A DNA stretch of 64,000 bases from Gentiana macrophylla. Its lineage: Eukaryota; Streptophyta; Magnoliopsida; Gentianales; Gentianaceae. Positions within the stretch are counted from its first letter, which is position 1, and each line of letters opens with the position of its first letter. Shown here one piece after another: positions 35,101 to 46,779 of the stretch. Under the pieces are notes generated by a model. That model saw nothing but the letters and a program-made list of their open reading frames with translations, had not been told where the DNA came from and ran no database searches. The position numbers were made by a program, and so were the translations under genes. The stretch spans positions 124,001 to 188,000 of the forward strand of contig JAOBSW010000100.1 in the NCBI GenBank assembly GCA_026214975.1, read 5' to 3'.

Positions 35101-35163
35101 CGGCAGTAAAGACCAATCATGGGTCCTAAACGTCTCAGCCATAGAAGGAAGCAACCCCTTCAA
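32104..35163 (-). CDS. Importin-alpha-like ARM-repeat protein
   Basis: Minus-strand exons join in frame with GT-AG introns: 35163-34948, 34535-34326, 34112-34034, 33928-33837, 33737-33666, 33564-33401, 33283-33202, 33022-32888, 32766-32627 and 32491-32104 (stop). The product reads as armadillo repeats (GVENLVVRILSSGNAEAQRQ, LDSWLVKLLSREDDECIMED, LVEMGGLEFLVFACSHEDED, then ENLLKICFDAIENILRAGEA) and ends like importin-alpha (DDHPLVHKAEGLVQKYRP). A glutamate-rich insert (about 27 residues) near the C-terminus is unusual. No importin-beta-binding domain was found and the first exon is uncertain, so nuclear import activity is not shown. The other explanation is a diverged ARM protein of another kind. 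Confidence 0.65.
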
Positions 35164-36170
35164 CTCAAATAACCAACAAGAATGTAAGAGGCCTTAAAAA
35201 AGGGAAAACACACCAAAAAGACAAACAACACCTGAGAACAAATGAACAGAACATGAAATTACGGAATAGGATCCTCTCAAGTACTTGCCCACACCACCAA
35301 TACGACCGTACTTGCCCATCTCCCACCTCATCAAAATCAAACAGTTGGACAGACCCCAAGAAAAAAAAAAGATAAAACAACATACAACACCACATATATG
35401 TAGCCAACAGCCCCGTAGTCTACTGCATACATCACTCACTAATTTCAAGGGAACTCTTTTTTATCCAGATAAGCTTCCTTAAGCATCATAAAGCCCGTTA
35501 AACACCCACTTAAACCTCTAAACCTCTAAATCTCTTAAACCCCATGAACCCCTTAAACACCCTCTTAAAATCCACCTTAAACTGCTAGTTCTAAATTGTG
35601 TCATGACCCCGGATTTTCAAATAACGAATTGTCGACGTCATCACTGCCACCAAGGTACATCGGCGAACCGAGCCGTCAGGGTTCAGTTCATAGATTTGAG
35701 CCCAATAGGAGCTAGTGAGTAGTATAAATACTAGAAGTAATGATGTATTAGCTTATAGAAATCGTAACACTGAACTCAATTTTCTATTTCCCTCTTCTTC
35801 CTTCTCTACTTTCTTCTCTGATTTTGCGTTCTTCCCCAATCTCTTTTCTTATTCTATTCTGCATTTTAATCCGAAAAACCTAGATCATTACAAATTGCTA
35901 GGGGGATTTAAAGCTTATAAGAAGGAAAAAAAAAGTTTGAACCTTTTATCTTAATTAATGTTCAACAAAAAGACAGCTCAAACATTGAAGCAGGTTACTA
36001 GGAAACGTACACCCAGTTAACTCTCCAACATCCTCAAGAAAGGAGAACAAACAATACCTTGGCTAGAATACTACAACTACTTCCCATGTAGAAAGGTTGC
36101 AGGCGCCGTTTCATTTGGATTCTCTCTGCTTTCTCCTCAGACAGCGAACTCGACCAAGTGGGCACAAAAT
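34034..36170 (-). repeat. Tandemly repeated exon of the importin-like gene
   Basis: The exon starting LLPSMAE.F...DWSLL occurs at 34948-35163 (72 codons), 34326-34535 (70 codons) and, shortened, at 34034-34112. A degenerate fourth copy with flanking intron lies at about 36000-36170. The two long copies have phase 0 at both ends, so either can be skipped or included without a frame change. Introns between copies are also similar. Confidence 0.75.
35466..35995 (+). mobile_element. Possible LTR fragment between exon copies
   Basis: A C-rich imperfect repeat (aacccc/taaacacc, 35500-35580) is followed by sequence starting tgtcatgaccccgg at about 35600 with a C/T-rich leader at 35790-35870, the style of a Ty3/gypsy LTR. 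No pair or target duplication is seen. Confidence 0.3.
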
Positions 36171-36179
36171 TGCTGCCGC

Positions 36180-38460
36180 CGCAATTTTGTTTCTTGAGGC
36201 AATTTTTATTTATTTATTTACTAGTGCGAAAATAAACATCGAAAGGAAATAACATGTTATGAAAAAATGTTGTGTTTAAAAAAATTAACATGTAAACAAA
36301 ATATTTTTATTGATAAAAAACATAGACTAAATTAATTTTGTGCAATAATAAAAAGAAAAGTCAAACCTATCATAAATGTGTACGACAATTATTTTAAATA
36401 TTCAAATAATGTAAAAGTTGCAGGGAAACATAAAATCCAAAAAACGATGGTTTGAATGAAAAAAAAAATCTGACAAACATGTCCATTTACAAAGAAAGGT
36501 AAAAGTAGAAATGAGTTCAATGTCAACGAAAAATAGTATAGGTTGATGGATATCTAGTGAAACTGAACAACAATCATCCCACTAAATTTTAGGCAACACC
36601 TGGAATTATTTTTTTTTTTGTAAATTTGTGAGCATGTGAAAGAGGAATGAACATAAAACAATTGAAAATGGTATGGATTCATCACCAACGAATTTTCAAT
36701 TACAACACAAAGGAATGAATCGCACTATTTAAGAACGACAAAGAAAATAGTCATCTTAAGAATGACGGAGAAAATACTTGGAATGATCAGTGTATGCCGC
36801 AATTGTCTTCTTATATCCTCTTTTGGTTTCTTATCCAGTGATCTCTCTCAGCCAACTTTGATACAATTAAAGTTTAAACAATCAAATCTCCAAACATGTA
36901 TGACAATTTATTAGCACTACAACCATTTTTTTAACTATTGAAAGGAAGAAAGCATGTAATGCGAATCCAAGTAACTAATAATAACGGTTGCGACTAATTT
37001 TTGAAATAATATAACAAAAATATAAAATTATCATGTAACAGAAGATAAGAACATCTTCTCCTTGAAACCATACCAGCAAATGATAACCTTTTTACGGCAA
37101 GTTTAGTTAGCAATTTAGCGTGTGGTGGTAGATCATTATGTCTTTGTTTTTGTCAAAGTTTAGCGAGACGCAAAATAAGTAGAAATAAGAAACCGAGAAT
37201 GTCTTGATTATTTTTTTGTCGTGTATGTTCGGATCTCTTAAAATATACATATCTAGAGAATGCAAAAGAATAATACTTGTTACTAAACAATACTTTGAAT
37301 TGTCCTAAGAAAATGAAATGCATTGGCTAGGCTAAAACCACAGTTAAGCACATTGGAGTGAGAATGAGTCATCAAAATGGAGAAATGCTAATTTAACATA
37401 GAAACAAAGAAACTGAAATTTTCATAGTTATAATAAAACATACTCACGTCCGTTGACGACAGTTTCCAAATAATATCTTTGTCTTGATTTGCACATCACA
37501 ACTAAAAGTTTCAAATACGACATTGTTAACAAACTAATCGAAGAGGGTTTTCATGTAAATAGAAAGAAAAAAAAATTAAAGGAAAAAATAGCAGTGAATC
37601 ATGATTGCTATTTCACTACATGAAGAGGAAAAACATGCAGGTATGTTAATTAAATGTGGATGAATCTATCAATATTTAAAATAAACTATACAAATAAAAA
37701 AAAAACAAAAATTTTACAGCAGACCACCAGTGTGAAGGAGTATTTTCTATTTCTTTCCTCTCTTTGATGAATCTGCAGCAATAGTCAATAGTCAAAATAA
37801 ACCATACAAATCAAGATTTAAAAAATAAAAAATAAAAAAATAAAATATAAAAAAAACTTTCAACAAACTTACAGCAAATCGCCATTTTCTATTTCTTACA
37901 TTCTTTCTCTCTTCAATTTGCGGTTTATTTGCTTAATTTAACAGGTGAAAGAGAATCTGTCGACCTAGAAATGAGGCTAGGGTAGTTGCGACCACGTTCC
38001 ATTACTACGTCTCTTAAAACGAATCATAGTATATAGGGCACTCATCATCCCCCCACCCCCTTAATAAATAATAGGCCCATAAAATATTACCGAATAATGG
38101 AATAAACCCTAATTACTTTTTTTTTTACTGTAACCATAAACATAGACCATATTATTATTTTAGGGAAAATATAGACATAAACCCTGATTACTTGACGCAT
38201 ATGACCGTATGAATCAACAAAAAAAGATGAATATGATTCAATTTATCAATACAAATAACGATGTAGGCAATAAAGATAATAGCATGAAATGCTTTGGCTT
38301 TAAAAAATAATAATCAAAACAGCTTCATACATAAGGTGTACACGAATTTAATCGTGTATGGGCTAAAATAAAGAAAAAAAAATAGTAATCGTTAGAAATT
38401 TATGTGACATATGATTCCATTAATTTTAAAAATCAATAAAACAAAAATTAATCAGAAAGA
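36180..38460. other. AT-rich intergenic sequence
   Basis: About 2.3 kb with many A/T runs and no reading frame, repeat end or RNA gene that I can support. Confidence 0.5.
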
Positions 38461-38689
38461 ACGACTGCTTACATGGATCCATTGAGATAGACGCCAACAC
38501 ACAAAACCCTCTTTTTCTGCTGATAAGAACATAGGAAATTAGGAATAAAAAAACTTGTCACATTTATAGATTGTAATTCAATGATTGGAAAAGAAACCTT
38601 AAGAGAGAAAATAGAAGCAAACCAAGTTAGTACCTCAATGCAGAATCTGCCAATCAAAAATCATCTTCCATAAGAAAAGCGATATATAC

Positions 38690-39209
38690 CGGGTCGAGGC
38701 GGGGCGCTGTTTCATCCTTATTGGGCCTATACTCTTGGCCCATCCACATATGAAAATGGGCTTTACTCTCTCTCCGGCCATTTGCCACGACCATCTCTTA
38801 CCCGCTAGCTTACAAGCCGGGACTGTCCGCCAACCGTAAGCGGATTTTGTCCGCCGGTTCAATGTCGGATCCATCTTCTCAATGTGATTTCTACCCATAC
38901 TGATCAAGGCACAAATGAGTCCGCCGCTCGTCATTCTTACCAATAATCGATGGTCGTTACTCGCGCGCGACCTATCGGCCGTCTCGGCCGTCCGTCGTCC
39001 TTATCAATCCGGTGGATGTAACGGTGGCCGATCGTGATAATTTGGCTAGACACTTGTAATGCATACGTAGTTAACTTAGCTATGTACTCTCGGTTGTCTT
39101 GTCAATGAGCAGTAGACCGACTTACTTTTTAGCCTATAAATATGGGATCACATTGTAATAGAAAAGGATGATCAATCTCTCAAGCTTTAAGCTATAATAT
39201 ACTACAAGC
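38690..39209 (+). mobile_element. LTR-like segment, probably solo or truncated
   Basis: A GC-rich stretch with repeated tgtccgcc (38824, 38848) precedes a TATA-like tataaatatggg (about 39136) and a short A/T-rich end closing in aagca at 39209. The start and target duplication were not found. Confidence 0.35.
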
Positions 39210-39319
39210 AGAAACTTCCGCCAATTTGTCAACAGATTCACTTGTTCTTCATAAACATCTAAACTGCCACCATTGTTCTTGAATACCACCGTGTCCTCAC
39301 CGTCGAAATCACCCATCAT
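39210..39319 (-). CDS. Possible first coding exon of unknown gene
   Basis: An open frame from an ATG at about 39319 reads MMGDFDGEDTVVFKNNGGSL and on to NLLTNWRKF before meeting the LTR-like segment at 39209. Its acidic, gene-like composition differs from the surroundings. It could be an exon of the importin-like gene 3 kb downstream or of an unrelated gene; no domain recognised. Confidence 0.3.
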
Positions 39320-42233
39320 AGCCTTATATCCACAAGATAAGCACTGTTACCGCAAACCTGGTGTTTTACACGACATCAAAAACGGAGACGAAAGAAAACT
39401 TCACAACATAAGCAACAAAATATACAAAAATTAAAACTATAAAGACAGAACAATCAATCAATTATTGAGGGCGTGAGAAATAATCGGCTAATTGACAAAA
39501 ATGAATGCAGAGTATGGTGATGTTAAATGAGTTGAAAATTCAAGGCTGATTTATAGGGGAGGGGGCGAAGGGGGAGGGGAAATGAGAGAACGTGGGTGGA
39601 GAAGTTTTTAATTATTAGAAGAGAACGTGAGTAGAGGATAGGTAAGACCTCAAAAAAAAAAAAAAAACGTGAGTGGAGGATGTGAATGCGGAAGTTAGGG
39701 TATTAGCAATTATTTAGTCGTTTTTTTTTTGGGAAAACTTGTGTTTGGGTCGGGTAATAAAAAAAAAAGAACGTGAGTGGAGGATGAAGATGCGGAAGTT
39801 AGGGTATTAGCAGTTATTTAGTAGTTTTTCTTTTTTTAATTTAAATTATTTTGAAAATACGGGTATGGGTCGGGTCAATTGGCCTATTGCGGGTCAATTG
39901 GCGGGATTTTATTCTGAAATATACAATAAGATTTATTTTTGTATGATCTGTGAGGCAAATATTGACGTGGCAATTTATCTTACAAACACTACATTTCTCT
40001 GTTTTTGGGAAATTATTTTAAGGTGCAAGTTCAAGTCCGTGGCCGAGAACATATTTTCTTCACATATATCTGTAGAATTTGGCGTTCACGGGTCTAATAT
40101 GTACCGATATGCGTGATTTCCGTATATAACATAAAATGACATTATGTACGGGACGAGTGACACCTTCCGGACTTAATACATACGGAAAAGGGCATCATGG
40201 GCTAGATATGTACTGGATCCGGCAATAACAATTCGAATTTGTTATGTCTGGGGAGTGACACCTCCCGGACATAATGTATACGGGTAAGGGTTTCACATAG
40301 GGCGGCTGTAGGAATTATATGATACGTGTTCGAAATCGAGAATGATACATCGTATATTATTTAAAAAATATATGTATAGCTGTTGGTCAACAGTTAATAT
40401 TTAAAAATTATAACGGGTAATCGAGTAGATATTACTATATAAAATTTTTAAAGGTTAAAGGTCGTAAATGACATGTTTTAATCTAAAATTGTTGAGAAAG
40501 ACAAACATGTAGTAACACATGTATAAAAATATAGTAACACATATAATGACTGTCCTTCTTAATCATTTAAGTTTAAAATCTGTCCTTATTGACTTTGATC
40601 CCAAATTTTAAATGGTGGGAAAAATAAATACAGTTATTTTTATTTTTATTTTATATTTTTTATTTTGGGATTTGGGAGTCAAGTGACCCTAATCATACAA
40701 GGCGAAGAGAACCGTTATTCCAACTTGATGACTTGGTATCCCTCCACAATAAAAATTGTCATTTATCATGCCTATCAAATCTGTCATCTCACCAGCCAAC
40801 TTGATCCATTATCCCAAAAAAATATAAAAAATCAAAAATAAAAACCGCTTTTTTTTTTTTTTTTTGAGGACAAAAACCGTTTCAATCACACCATATTTTT
40901 CGAAACCGAGTTACCGAAATCTACCCACAATCAAACAAATTAGTGGGAGTTCTGTATCCAACAAAAAAACAATTAGCAAAACAATTAGCGGGAGCCAAAA
41001 CCAAATTAGATTATAAAAAAAATAGCGGGAACCAGAATACATCAAACACGTTCTATAATAACAATTTTTTTTTTTTTTTATTGAAAATGACAAAAACATT
41101 TACAAAATTATCAAAAAGGACGTTATATGCTCAAAGACAATAATATCCCTCAATTTATTTTTTTAATGGGAGTTTTCATACGTAAACAGAGGAGAAAATT
41201 GTCTTAATACAAAATATTTTGTCCTTTTTGCTAAAATGCAAATATTTATGCCATTTTTGATAATTTCAATTTTTTTTTTCTTTTTGTATTTTTCATAATT
41301 TTCCCAAAAAAATTCTAATATAAGTACCAACCTGCAAATTTTTATTTTTTTTAGGTAAACATCAACCTGTAATTATTTAATTCTTGCAAATGAGCAATTT
41401 TAAACTTTTAACAATGCGTCAAACTGATGCCAATACAACTAGTTGATTTCTCCTCCAGGGCAGTGAGCCACCAAGGTGCGATTTTTTTATTTCATTAGGG
41501 ATTTTCCTTTCCTTTTGAAGTCTTGTCTAATTCTCGTATTAATTTTTTTTTTTTTTTAAGAAAAGATTCTCTGACCGGTTCTCTTAAATTTATTTTTATT
41601 CTTTATTTTTTATTAGAAATGAAAGGTTTCATTTAAATATAACAAACAAGTTATACCGGACCGTTGGAAAATAGCCAGAATAATTCCGAATCATCACTGG
41701 CCTAAAGCCGGACACTAACACCACAACAACGAAAGAGAAAAACAAAGGACATGGAAATAACCCAGGGACGGACCTAGCTTGTAAAAGGAGGGGTACATGG
41801 CCCCTACTGAGATCCGAAAATCAACGTGTTTTTATAGGTAAAAAATGTAAAAACACTATTGACGCCCACACTGCGTCTTTAGAATTTGTTAAGTCACTCT
41901 CTTGAGATTTTTTCTCATTCAGTCATTGAAATAACCCATCTCCACCAAATTCTACCGGTTATCTTAAATGTTACTTTTACTATGTTAACAAATTATTGTG
42001 ATACTTTGAATTCAGATTGTTTAGGAAAAATGGAAAGTTCCAAGTCGACAGGAGAACTCTGTTGGTAGCAAACAAGTTGAAGGTATGTAATATTTTTAAT
42101 TCCTCTTGATGAATTATTTTCAATGGAACACTTAAAATATTCTATCCCCTCAAAAGAAGAAAAAAAATGCTTAAAATATGTTCTTTTAGCTATAAGCTTT
42201 TTAATATTTTTTATACTACATTTTTTTTGGATG
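39320..42233. other. Intergenic region with one dispersed repeat
   Basis: Apart from the repeat at 40020-40300, this is A/T-rich sequence with homopolymer runs. A hAT-like end motif (cagggacggacctag, about 41762) stands alone with no partner end. Confidence 0.4.
40020..40300 (+). repeat. Dispersed repeat, copy 1
   Basis: About 280 bp match the reverse complement of 58066-58352. Shared blocks include ggcaataacaattcgaatt and gtgacacctcccggacata. Two internal sub-repeats (gtgacacctyccgga) about 105 bp apart are kept in both copies. Family unknown. Confidence 0.75.
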
Positions 42234-42582
42234 TGTTAAAGTGATATAAAATATAGTAAGCGCTTTTCCTTAATTTAATCATTTATAGCTTTTAGGAGAA
42301 GCCCTGTAAGTTACTTGATTTTTAACACAGATATCGGGCCAGGGAGGTCTCGAGTTCAAACACGACCATAAACATTATTATTTCCCTATTTATATTGTGC
42401 ACGTGATGCGTGTGTTGGGCTCTTTGTTATTTGAGCTGGTTTGCTCATCGGTCGCTAGTTGGCTTAAGCCTTGTTATAGCCCACACTTGAGGGAGTGTTA
42501 AAGTGATATAAGAAATATAGTAGCGCGATTCATAACAAATTTATAGCTTTTAGGAGAACTGGTAAACACTTGATCTTTAACA
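42234..42582 (+). mobile_element. Complete TRIM element with 5-bp TSD
   Basis: Terminal direct repeats 42234-42327 (94 bp) and 42496-42582 (87 bp) both start tgttaaag-like and end tttaaca. A tRNA-Met-like primer site (cagatatcgggccaggg) follows the first and a polypurine-like cttgagggag precedes the second. Perfect target duplications ggatg lie at 42229-42233 and 42583-42587. Total 349 bp, no coding capacity. Confidence 0.85.
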
Positions 42583-42583
42583 G

Positions 42584-42715
42584 GATGCGTAGATCGTCAA
42601 GTTTCTACTCCATTTGATGTTAATAGAATGAGTCACTCTGGATTTTTCGTTGGAATGAGTTTTAAAAATGAAGAAGAAGCTTATAACTCATACAACGAAT
42701 ATATATATACATATA
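42584..42715 (+). pseudogene. FAR1/FHY3-like N-terminal fragment
   Basis: The frame reads CVDRQVSTPFDVNRMSHSGF and then FVGMSFKNEEEAYNSYNEY, the start of the FAR1 DNA-binding domain found in MULE-derived FAR1/FHY3 regulators. It is cut at 42715 by a Helitron and continues at 46274. It starts just after the TRIM. Confidence 0.65.
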
Positions 42716-42925
42716 CTAGTGGAGGCAACGTGCTATGCACGTTTTTGCCCTCGAGTTTGATAAATCTTCGCGTGCATAAATTATATATGTAATTGCAAAG
42801 GCTTTGGTTAGACATGGATAAACGCATTTGCATTGTTAAAACTGATGTACTAAGCTTATATCAAAACAGTTACAAAACATGCCAAATTGTGTTTTAGGCT
42901 GCATAGTTTATAGACACAGCAAAAT

Positions 42926-43097
42926 TGGGGATTTCAACTTTAGTTTGGGGATTTCAAACATATACACCTAGTCAACAACTTTTATGGGGATTTCAAACAT
43001 ATACACCTAGTCAACAACATATACACAGCAAAATTGGGGATTTCAAACATATACACCTAGTCAACAACTTTTATGGGGATTTCAACTTTAGTTTCTT
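42926..43097 (+). repeat. Short tandem repeat inside the Helitron
   Basis: The unit ggggatttcaaacatatac (continuing acctagtcaacaac) occurs three times, with further partial ggggatttcaac copies. It lies about 200 bp inside the Helitron 3' end. Confidence 0.8.
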
Positions 43098-43379
43098 CAT
43101 TGGTCTGGAGCTCGTGTCAGAAGCCAGAAATAGCTAAACGCTATGATTCTAAATTGATGTGAAGTATAAGATCTGCAAGAACAAAAATTCATCTAGAATA
43201 ACCTCAAGCTTCATTATTAAAACCTGTATCCAACACACAATTGCGGCAGATTTTTTTAACTCTATGTTAGTGCTTAACAAGGGCAACTAAAGCTAGAAAC
43301 CAAAGAAAAACACAAATTCAAATGAAAATAGTTGAAATACCTTATTCAAGTCTCTTACTCCTTCGATAAAATCAAGATA

Positions 43380-43720
43380 ATTGTGCCAATTTTCAAGTTC
43401 CGCAGCATTTTAGGACGGACGTGAAAGTATGTCCTTCGTATAGCTGTTTCAAAACCAATGATCCTAGAATCGAACTCTTTTGCTTTCTTAAACATCTCTT
43501 CTCTAACAGCGATATATTTCTCCAATTCCTCGGCATCTTTTAAGCTTGCACTTAGAGGTTTAGATTGTTTAACAGAATGTGGATGGGTTTCTCCCTCCGT
43601 AGTTTGATCATTTGGTCGAGAATGGGCAAGAGCTACGGCAAGACTTTTTCCTCATCGATCAGCATCTACGAAAGAGGCCGGTGGCAACAAGTTCCTTGAA
43701 AGCTGTGACATGAGAGGCTA
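43380..43720 (-). pseudogene. PRP39-like splicing-factor fragment
   Basis: Minus-strand frames give AEELEKYIAVREEMFKKAKE, FDSRIIGFETAIRRTYFHVR and, after a frameshift, [20 protein letters not shown]. These are the HAT-repeat region of plant pre-mRNA-processing factor 39 (U1 snRNP). A preceding piece, TAFKELVATGLF, also fits. Only this middle portion is present and it is out of frame, so it is a captured fragment. It lies inside the Helitron, in the element's sense orientation, about 660 bp before its 3' end. Confidence 0.7.
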
Positions 43721-44769
43721 AGAGAGAGGAATCGAAATATATTCCAATATAAAACATGGTACCTTTTCATTTAAAAGGATGCCTAATAACTTTTGTGCAC
43801 CATTTTCGTAAAACCACAAGCGTAAACGTTATTAGGAAAAGCAAAAAGTAATAATTTGTTTGTTAGCAACCACAAACAAATAAATGGCGAACTAAAACAT
43901 AATCTAACAAATCACACAAACATCTTACAAGCCAAGAAGATGATATTAACTCTGTAAGTACAAAAATCCAAAGAAAAGTTGATGCCAATTTGCCGGAAAA
44001 CGATCAATAACCCATAGCTAAAATACTCATATGGGAAAACAATAACCCATTAACCAAACCTCCAAAACACACCACAACGTAAACATCTCTTTTATCACCT
44101 CCACCTCTTCAAAATATAAGTACTCGGCGATTACCGCATCGAGTTTATATAAAGTAATAAAATAAATGATCAATCATGTTCACAACAAAGCAGCCAGAAC
44201 AACATGATTTGCAACGATGACAAGATTCTACTATTTCTCACAAACAATAACATGAAAAAGAAAACGAATTGTTCTCGTAAGACAAGGACTCAAAAAAATG
44301 GTACTGCATATTCCACGCTCATCACAATGGTATCTTATTAGCAATTCTTCCTTTATAATTGAATGCTTTAATGTTTAATGTTTAATGTTTGCCAAAAGCA
44401 TTCATTAAAGCACTTTTGGCGTAAATACTTGCCCATACAAACCCGTATAATTTTGGCGCTCATTGAACCTACAAGTATAGAAACCAAAAGTAATCGGTTA
44501 TTTAACACTCTACTAATCATAAATTGTCAACGAAAAAATTTCTTTTACTTACATCTTGTTCTACGCACATGATTGGAACATATCACACTGCAAATCATGC
44601 CAAAATAGGCAACACTACTTTAATAGATGCATTGTGAAAAGAAAATGATATGGAGCGAGTTTTTGTAGATCCATATTATTCACGAAACTACGTTGATTCA
44701 AAAACTTTCTGGTGTTGTTAGAAAATAATAATGATAATAACAAGATAGAAATTGACAAGAAGAAAGGAG

Positions 44770-44950
44770 AAATACTCATAGTTTCCGGAGCAAGCGGAAT
44801 CCGAATTCGCATCTTTGAAAATTTCTGCTCCATCAACTGAAGATTTAGGCTCAAGTTCACTCCCCATCTCCTCAACCTTCACCAACCTTAAAATTTCTTT
44901 ATGCAACAGTGCAACACCCAAGAAAAAAAAATTTAAAATATCAAGTCTAT
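44770..44950 (-). pseudogene. Unidentified exon-like fragment in the Helitron
   Basis: A minus-strand frame reads LHKEILRLVKVEEMGSELEP and on to KDANSDSACSGNYE, acidic and gene-like, bounded by plausible splice signals. It may be another piece of the PRP39-like gene or of a different captured gene; no domain recognised. Confidence 0.3.
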
Positions 44951-46273
44951 CAATTTGTTTGTACAACTAATCTGCTAAATAATTACAAAAAAGAATGCGA
45001 CCAAATAGCTGATAAACTTTCAATTCAAGTGGATAAATGCATGTATCATTATTGATGGGATAAAAGGTAGTACTACAAAAAAGATAACTTTATCTTTCAC
45101 AAAAATGCATAGTATTATTCTGAGGTACCAAATAAGAGAAATTAAAACAAACAGCACAAAAAGTAAAGAGGCACGAAGAGCACACCGGAACTGGAATTTG
45201 CAGGCCTGGATATGATCGCCCAAAGCACCGACCTGAAGCAATCCAACTCACCAATCCAGAAATGAGGGTTTTCTGATCTCGGTGATGCAAACAAACCACC
45301 GTTCTCTGATGCAAACAACCGTGAATATGACAACAGTGAAATCGGAAGCCATTGTTAATGGGTGTGATGCTTTTAAGCTGCAATAATTTGAGGCGGTGGT
45401 GTAATGGCGGAAGACGATTGGTGACAATGGACGGTGGTGGGATACGTGTAAAGCCTCCGGGGAATGAATCCCGTCGGTAGCCCTTTCTGAAATATAACAT
45501 TGCAAAGAAACGACGTCGTATCTCAATCACAATCAGAAAAAAAAAAAAAGAAAAAAAAAGAACAGCTATATGTAAGATACTAACATATATGAAAAAACAA
45601 AAGGACAAAATTTTGGTCGTCCAAGGATATGCAAATTTAATAGCATGCTCCATGGTATGACTAACATATATGATTTAAGAAAAGGTTCGGAAGATTTTTA
45701 TTTTCTTATCTTTTATCGAAGTAAATTAACCGAAGGATAAGTAAGATAAATGGGAGTTGGATCTCGTTTTTTATTTTTATGTATCTTTTATGTATCATAG
45801 ATCGAATGAACATTCTCATTCCTTGTCTAATTTTTACAATATTTTATTTTCTAGTAGTTTTTGTGGCACCGTACCAAATCATACGATTTCGTTTTACTTA
45901 ACCAAAAAATTCTGTAGATCGAAATGCACCTTCGTGCATAAAAAGTCAAACCAGAGTTTCAGTGAACCAATAGAACCTATATAATAACACAATTAAAATT
46001 TCCGAAATCGAAATCAGAGAATTGAATGCTTCAAATAAAAACCCTCATCGATAAACACGTTGATGTGATAACACCGCATCAAATCATACGACTTCGTTTT
46101 ACCTTAATAAAAAAAAAACAACTCCTCGCGATCAAAACGACGTCGCTTTTACTTCCCCCAAATAAAAAACAAAAGGACGGACTTAGCGACGACCAAAACG
46201 TCGCTAAAGGCGGACGACCAAAAAGGTCCCAAAAAGCCGTATGCAAAATTAATATGTATACTACCTTATATGA

Positions 46274-46763
46274 TTAAGGGTTTTGGTATAAGAAAAGGAA
46301 ATAAAAGATACAAGGTAACGGGTGAGTTATCTACGTGTTAATTTGTATGTTTTTGGGAGGGAAAATCGTCCACTCGAGCACCTGATGAGATTAAACAAAG
46401 ACATGATTATCGAAGTGGATGTCGAGTAAGTCTTTAATTCATTATACGTGATGAGACTTTGGGAAGTGATTTTTTTGCGATGACCATAACCATCCCATGG
46501 TAGAAGATCATCAAAAACACTTCATATCATCGGGAAGAAAGTTGAATGATTCCATGAAGACTTTACTTGTGTCCTTAGTAGATAATGGAATACGACCAAA
46601 AGCTGCCTTTCGATTTGTTTCGAACACCAAGCCGATGGTGTTCAAAACCTTGGTTTCACAAAACAAAATGCCAAGAAATGGATACAACAACGTAGAAAAT
46701 GTTTGATTAGTGGAGGGGATGCACAGTCACTTATAGATCACTTTAAAGATATGCAAGCATAAG
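46274..46763 (+). pseudogene. FAR1/FHY3-like domain, continuation
   Basis: GFGIRKGNKRYK opens the segment, then RSGCRVSL, and after stops HPMVEDHQKHFISSGRKLND and, frameshifted, RKCLISGGDAQSLIDHFKDM. These are the later parts of the FAR1 zinc-binding domain and the following linker in correct order. Several stops make it a pseudogene. It joins the fragment at 42584-42715 across the Helitron. Confidence 0.65.
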
Positions 46764-46779
46764 GTTTTCAATTTTTTTA

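Larger units (their letters stand above)
42716..46273 (-). mobile_element. Helitron with captured gene fragments
   Basis: On the minus strand it starts TCATATAAGG at 46273 (preceded by A) and ends with hairpin acgtgc-ata-gcacgt plus ctag at 42719-42716 (followed by T). The flanks are therefore A|T as Helitrons require, and the two flanks are the two halves of one FAR1-like domain, which fixes both ends independently. Length 3558 bp. It carries PRP39-like exon fragments in its own sense orientation and no Rep/helicase, so it is non-autonomous. Confidence 0.8.

Noticed and set aside
35500..35580. Telomere-like C/A-rich repeats (aacccc, taaacacc)
   Set aside because: No run of the plant ccctaaa unit; spacing and sequence are irregular.
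36200..36235. actagt as a possible further Helitron end
   Set aside because: No hairpin at the required distance on either strand.
41755..41790. hAT-like end cagggacggacctag
   Set aside because: No partner end or 8-bp duplication found within several kb.
42328..42370. 5S-rRNA-like block as in Cassandra TRIMs
   Set aside because: The cagggaggtctcgagttcaaa stretch lies in the internal region and lacks 5S promoter boxes; it fits a primer-site flank better.
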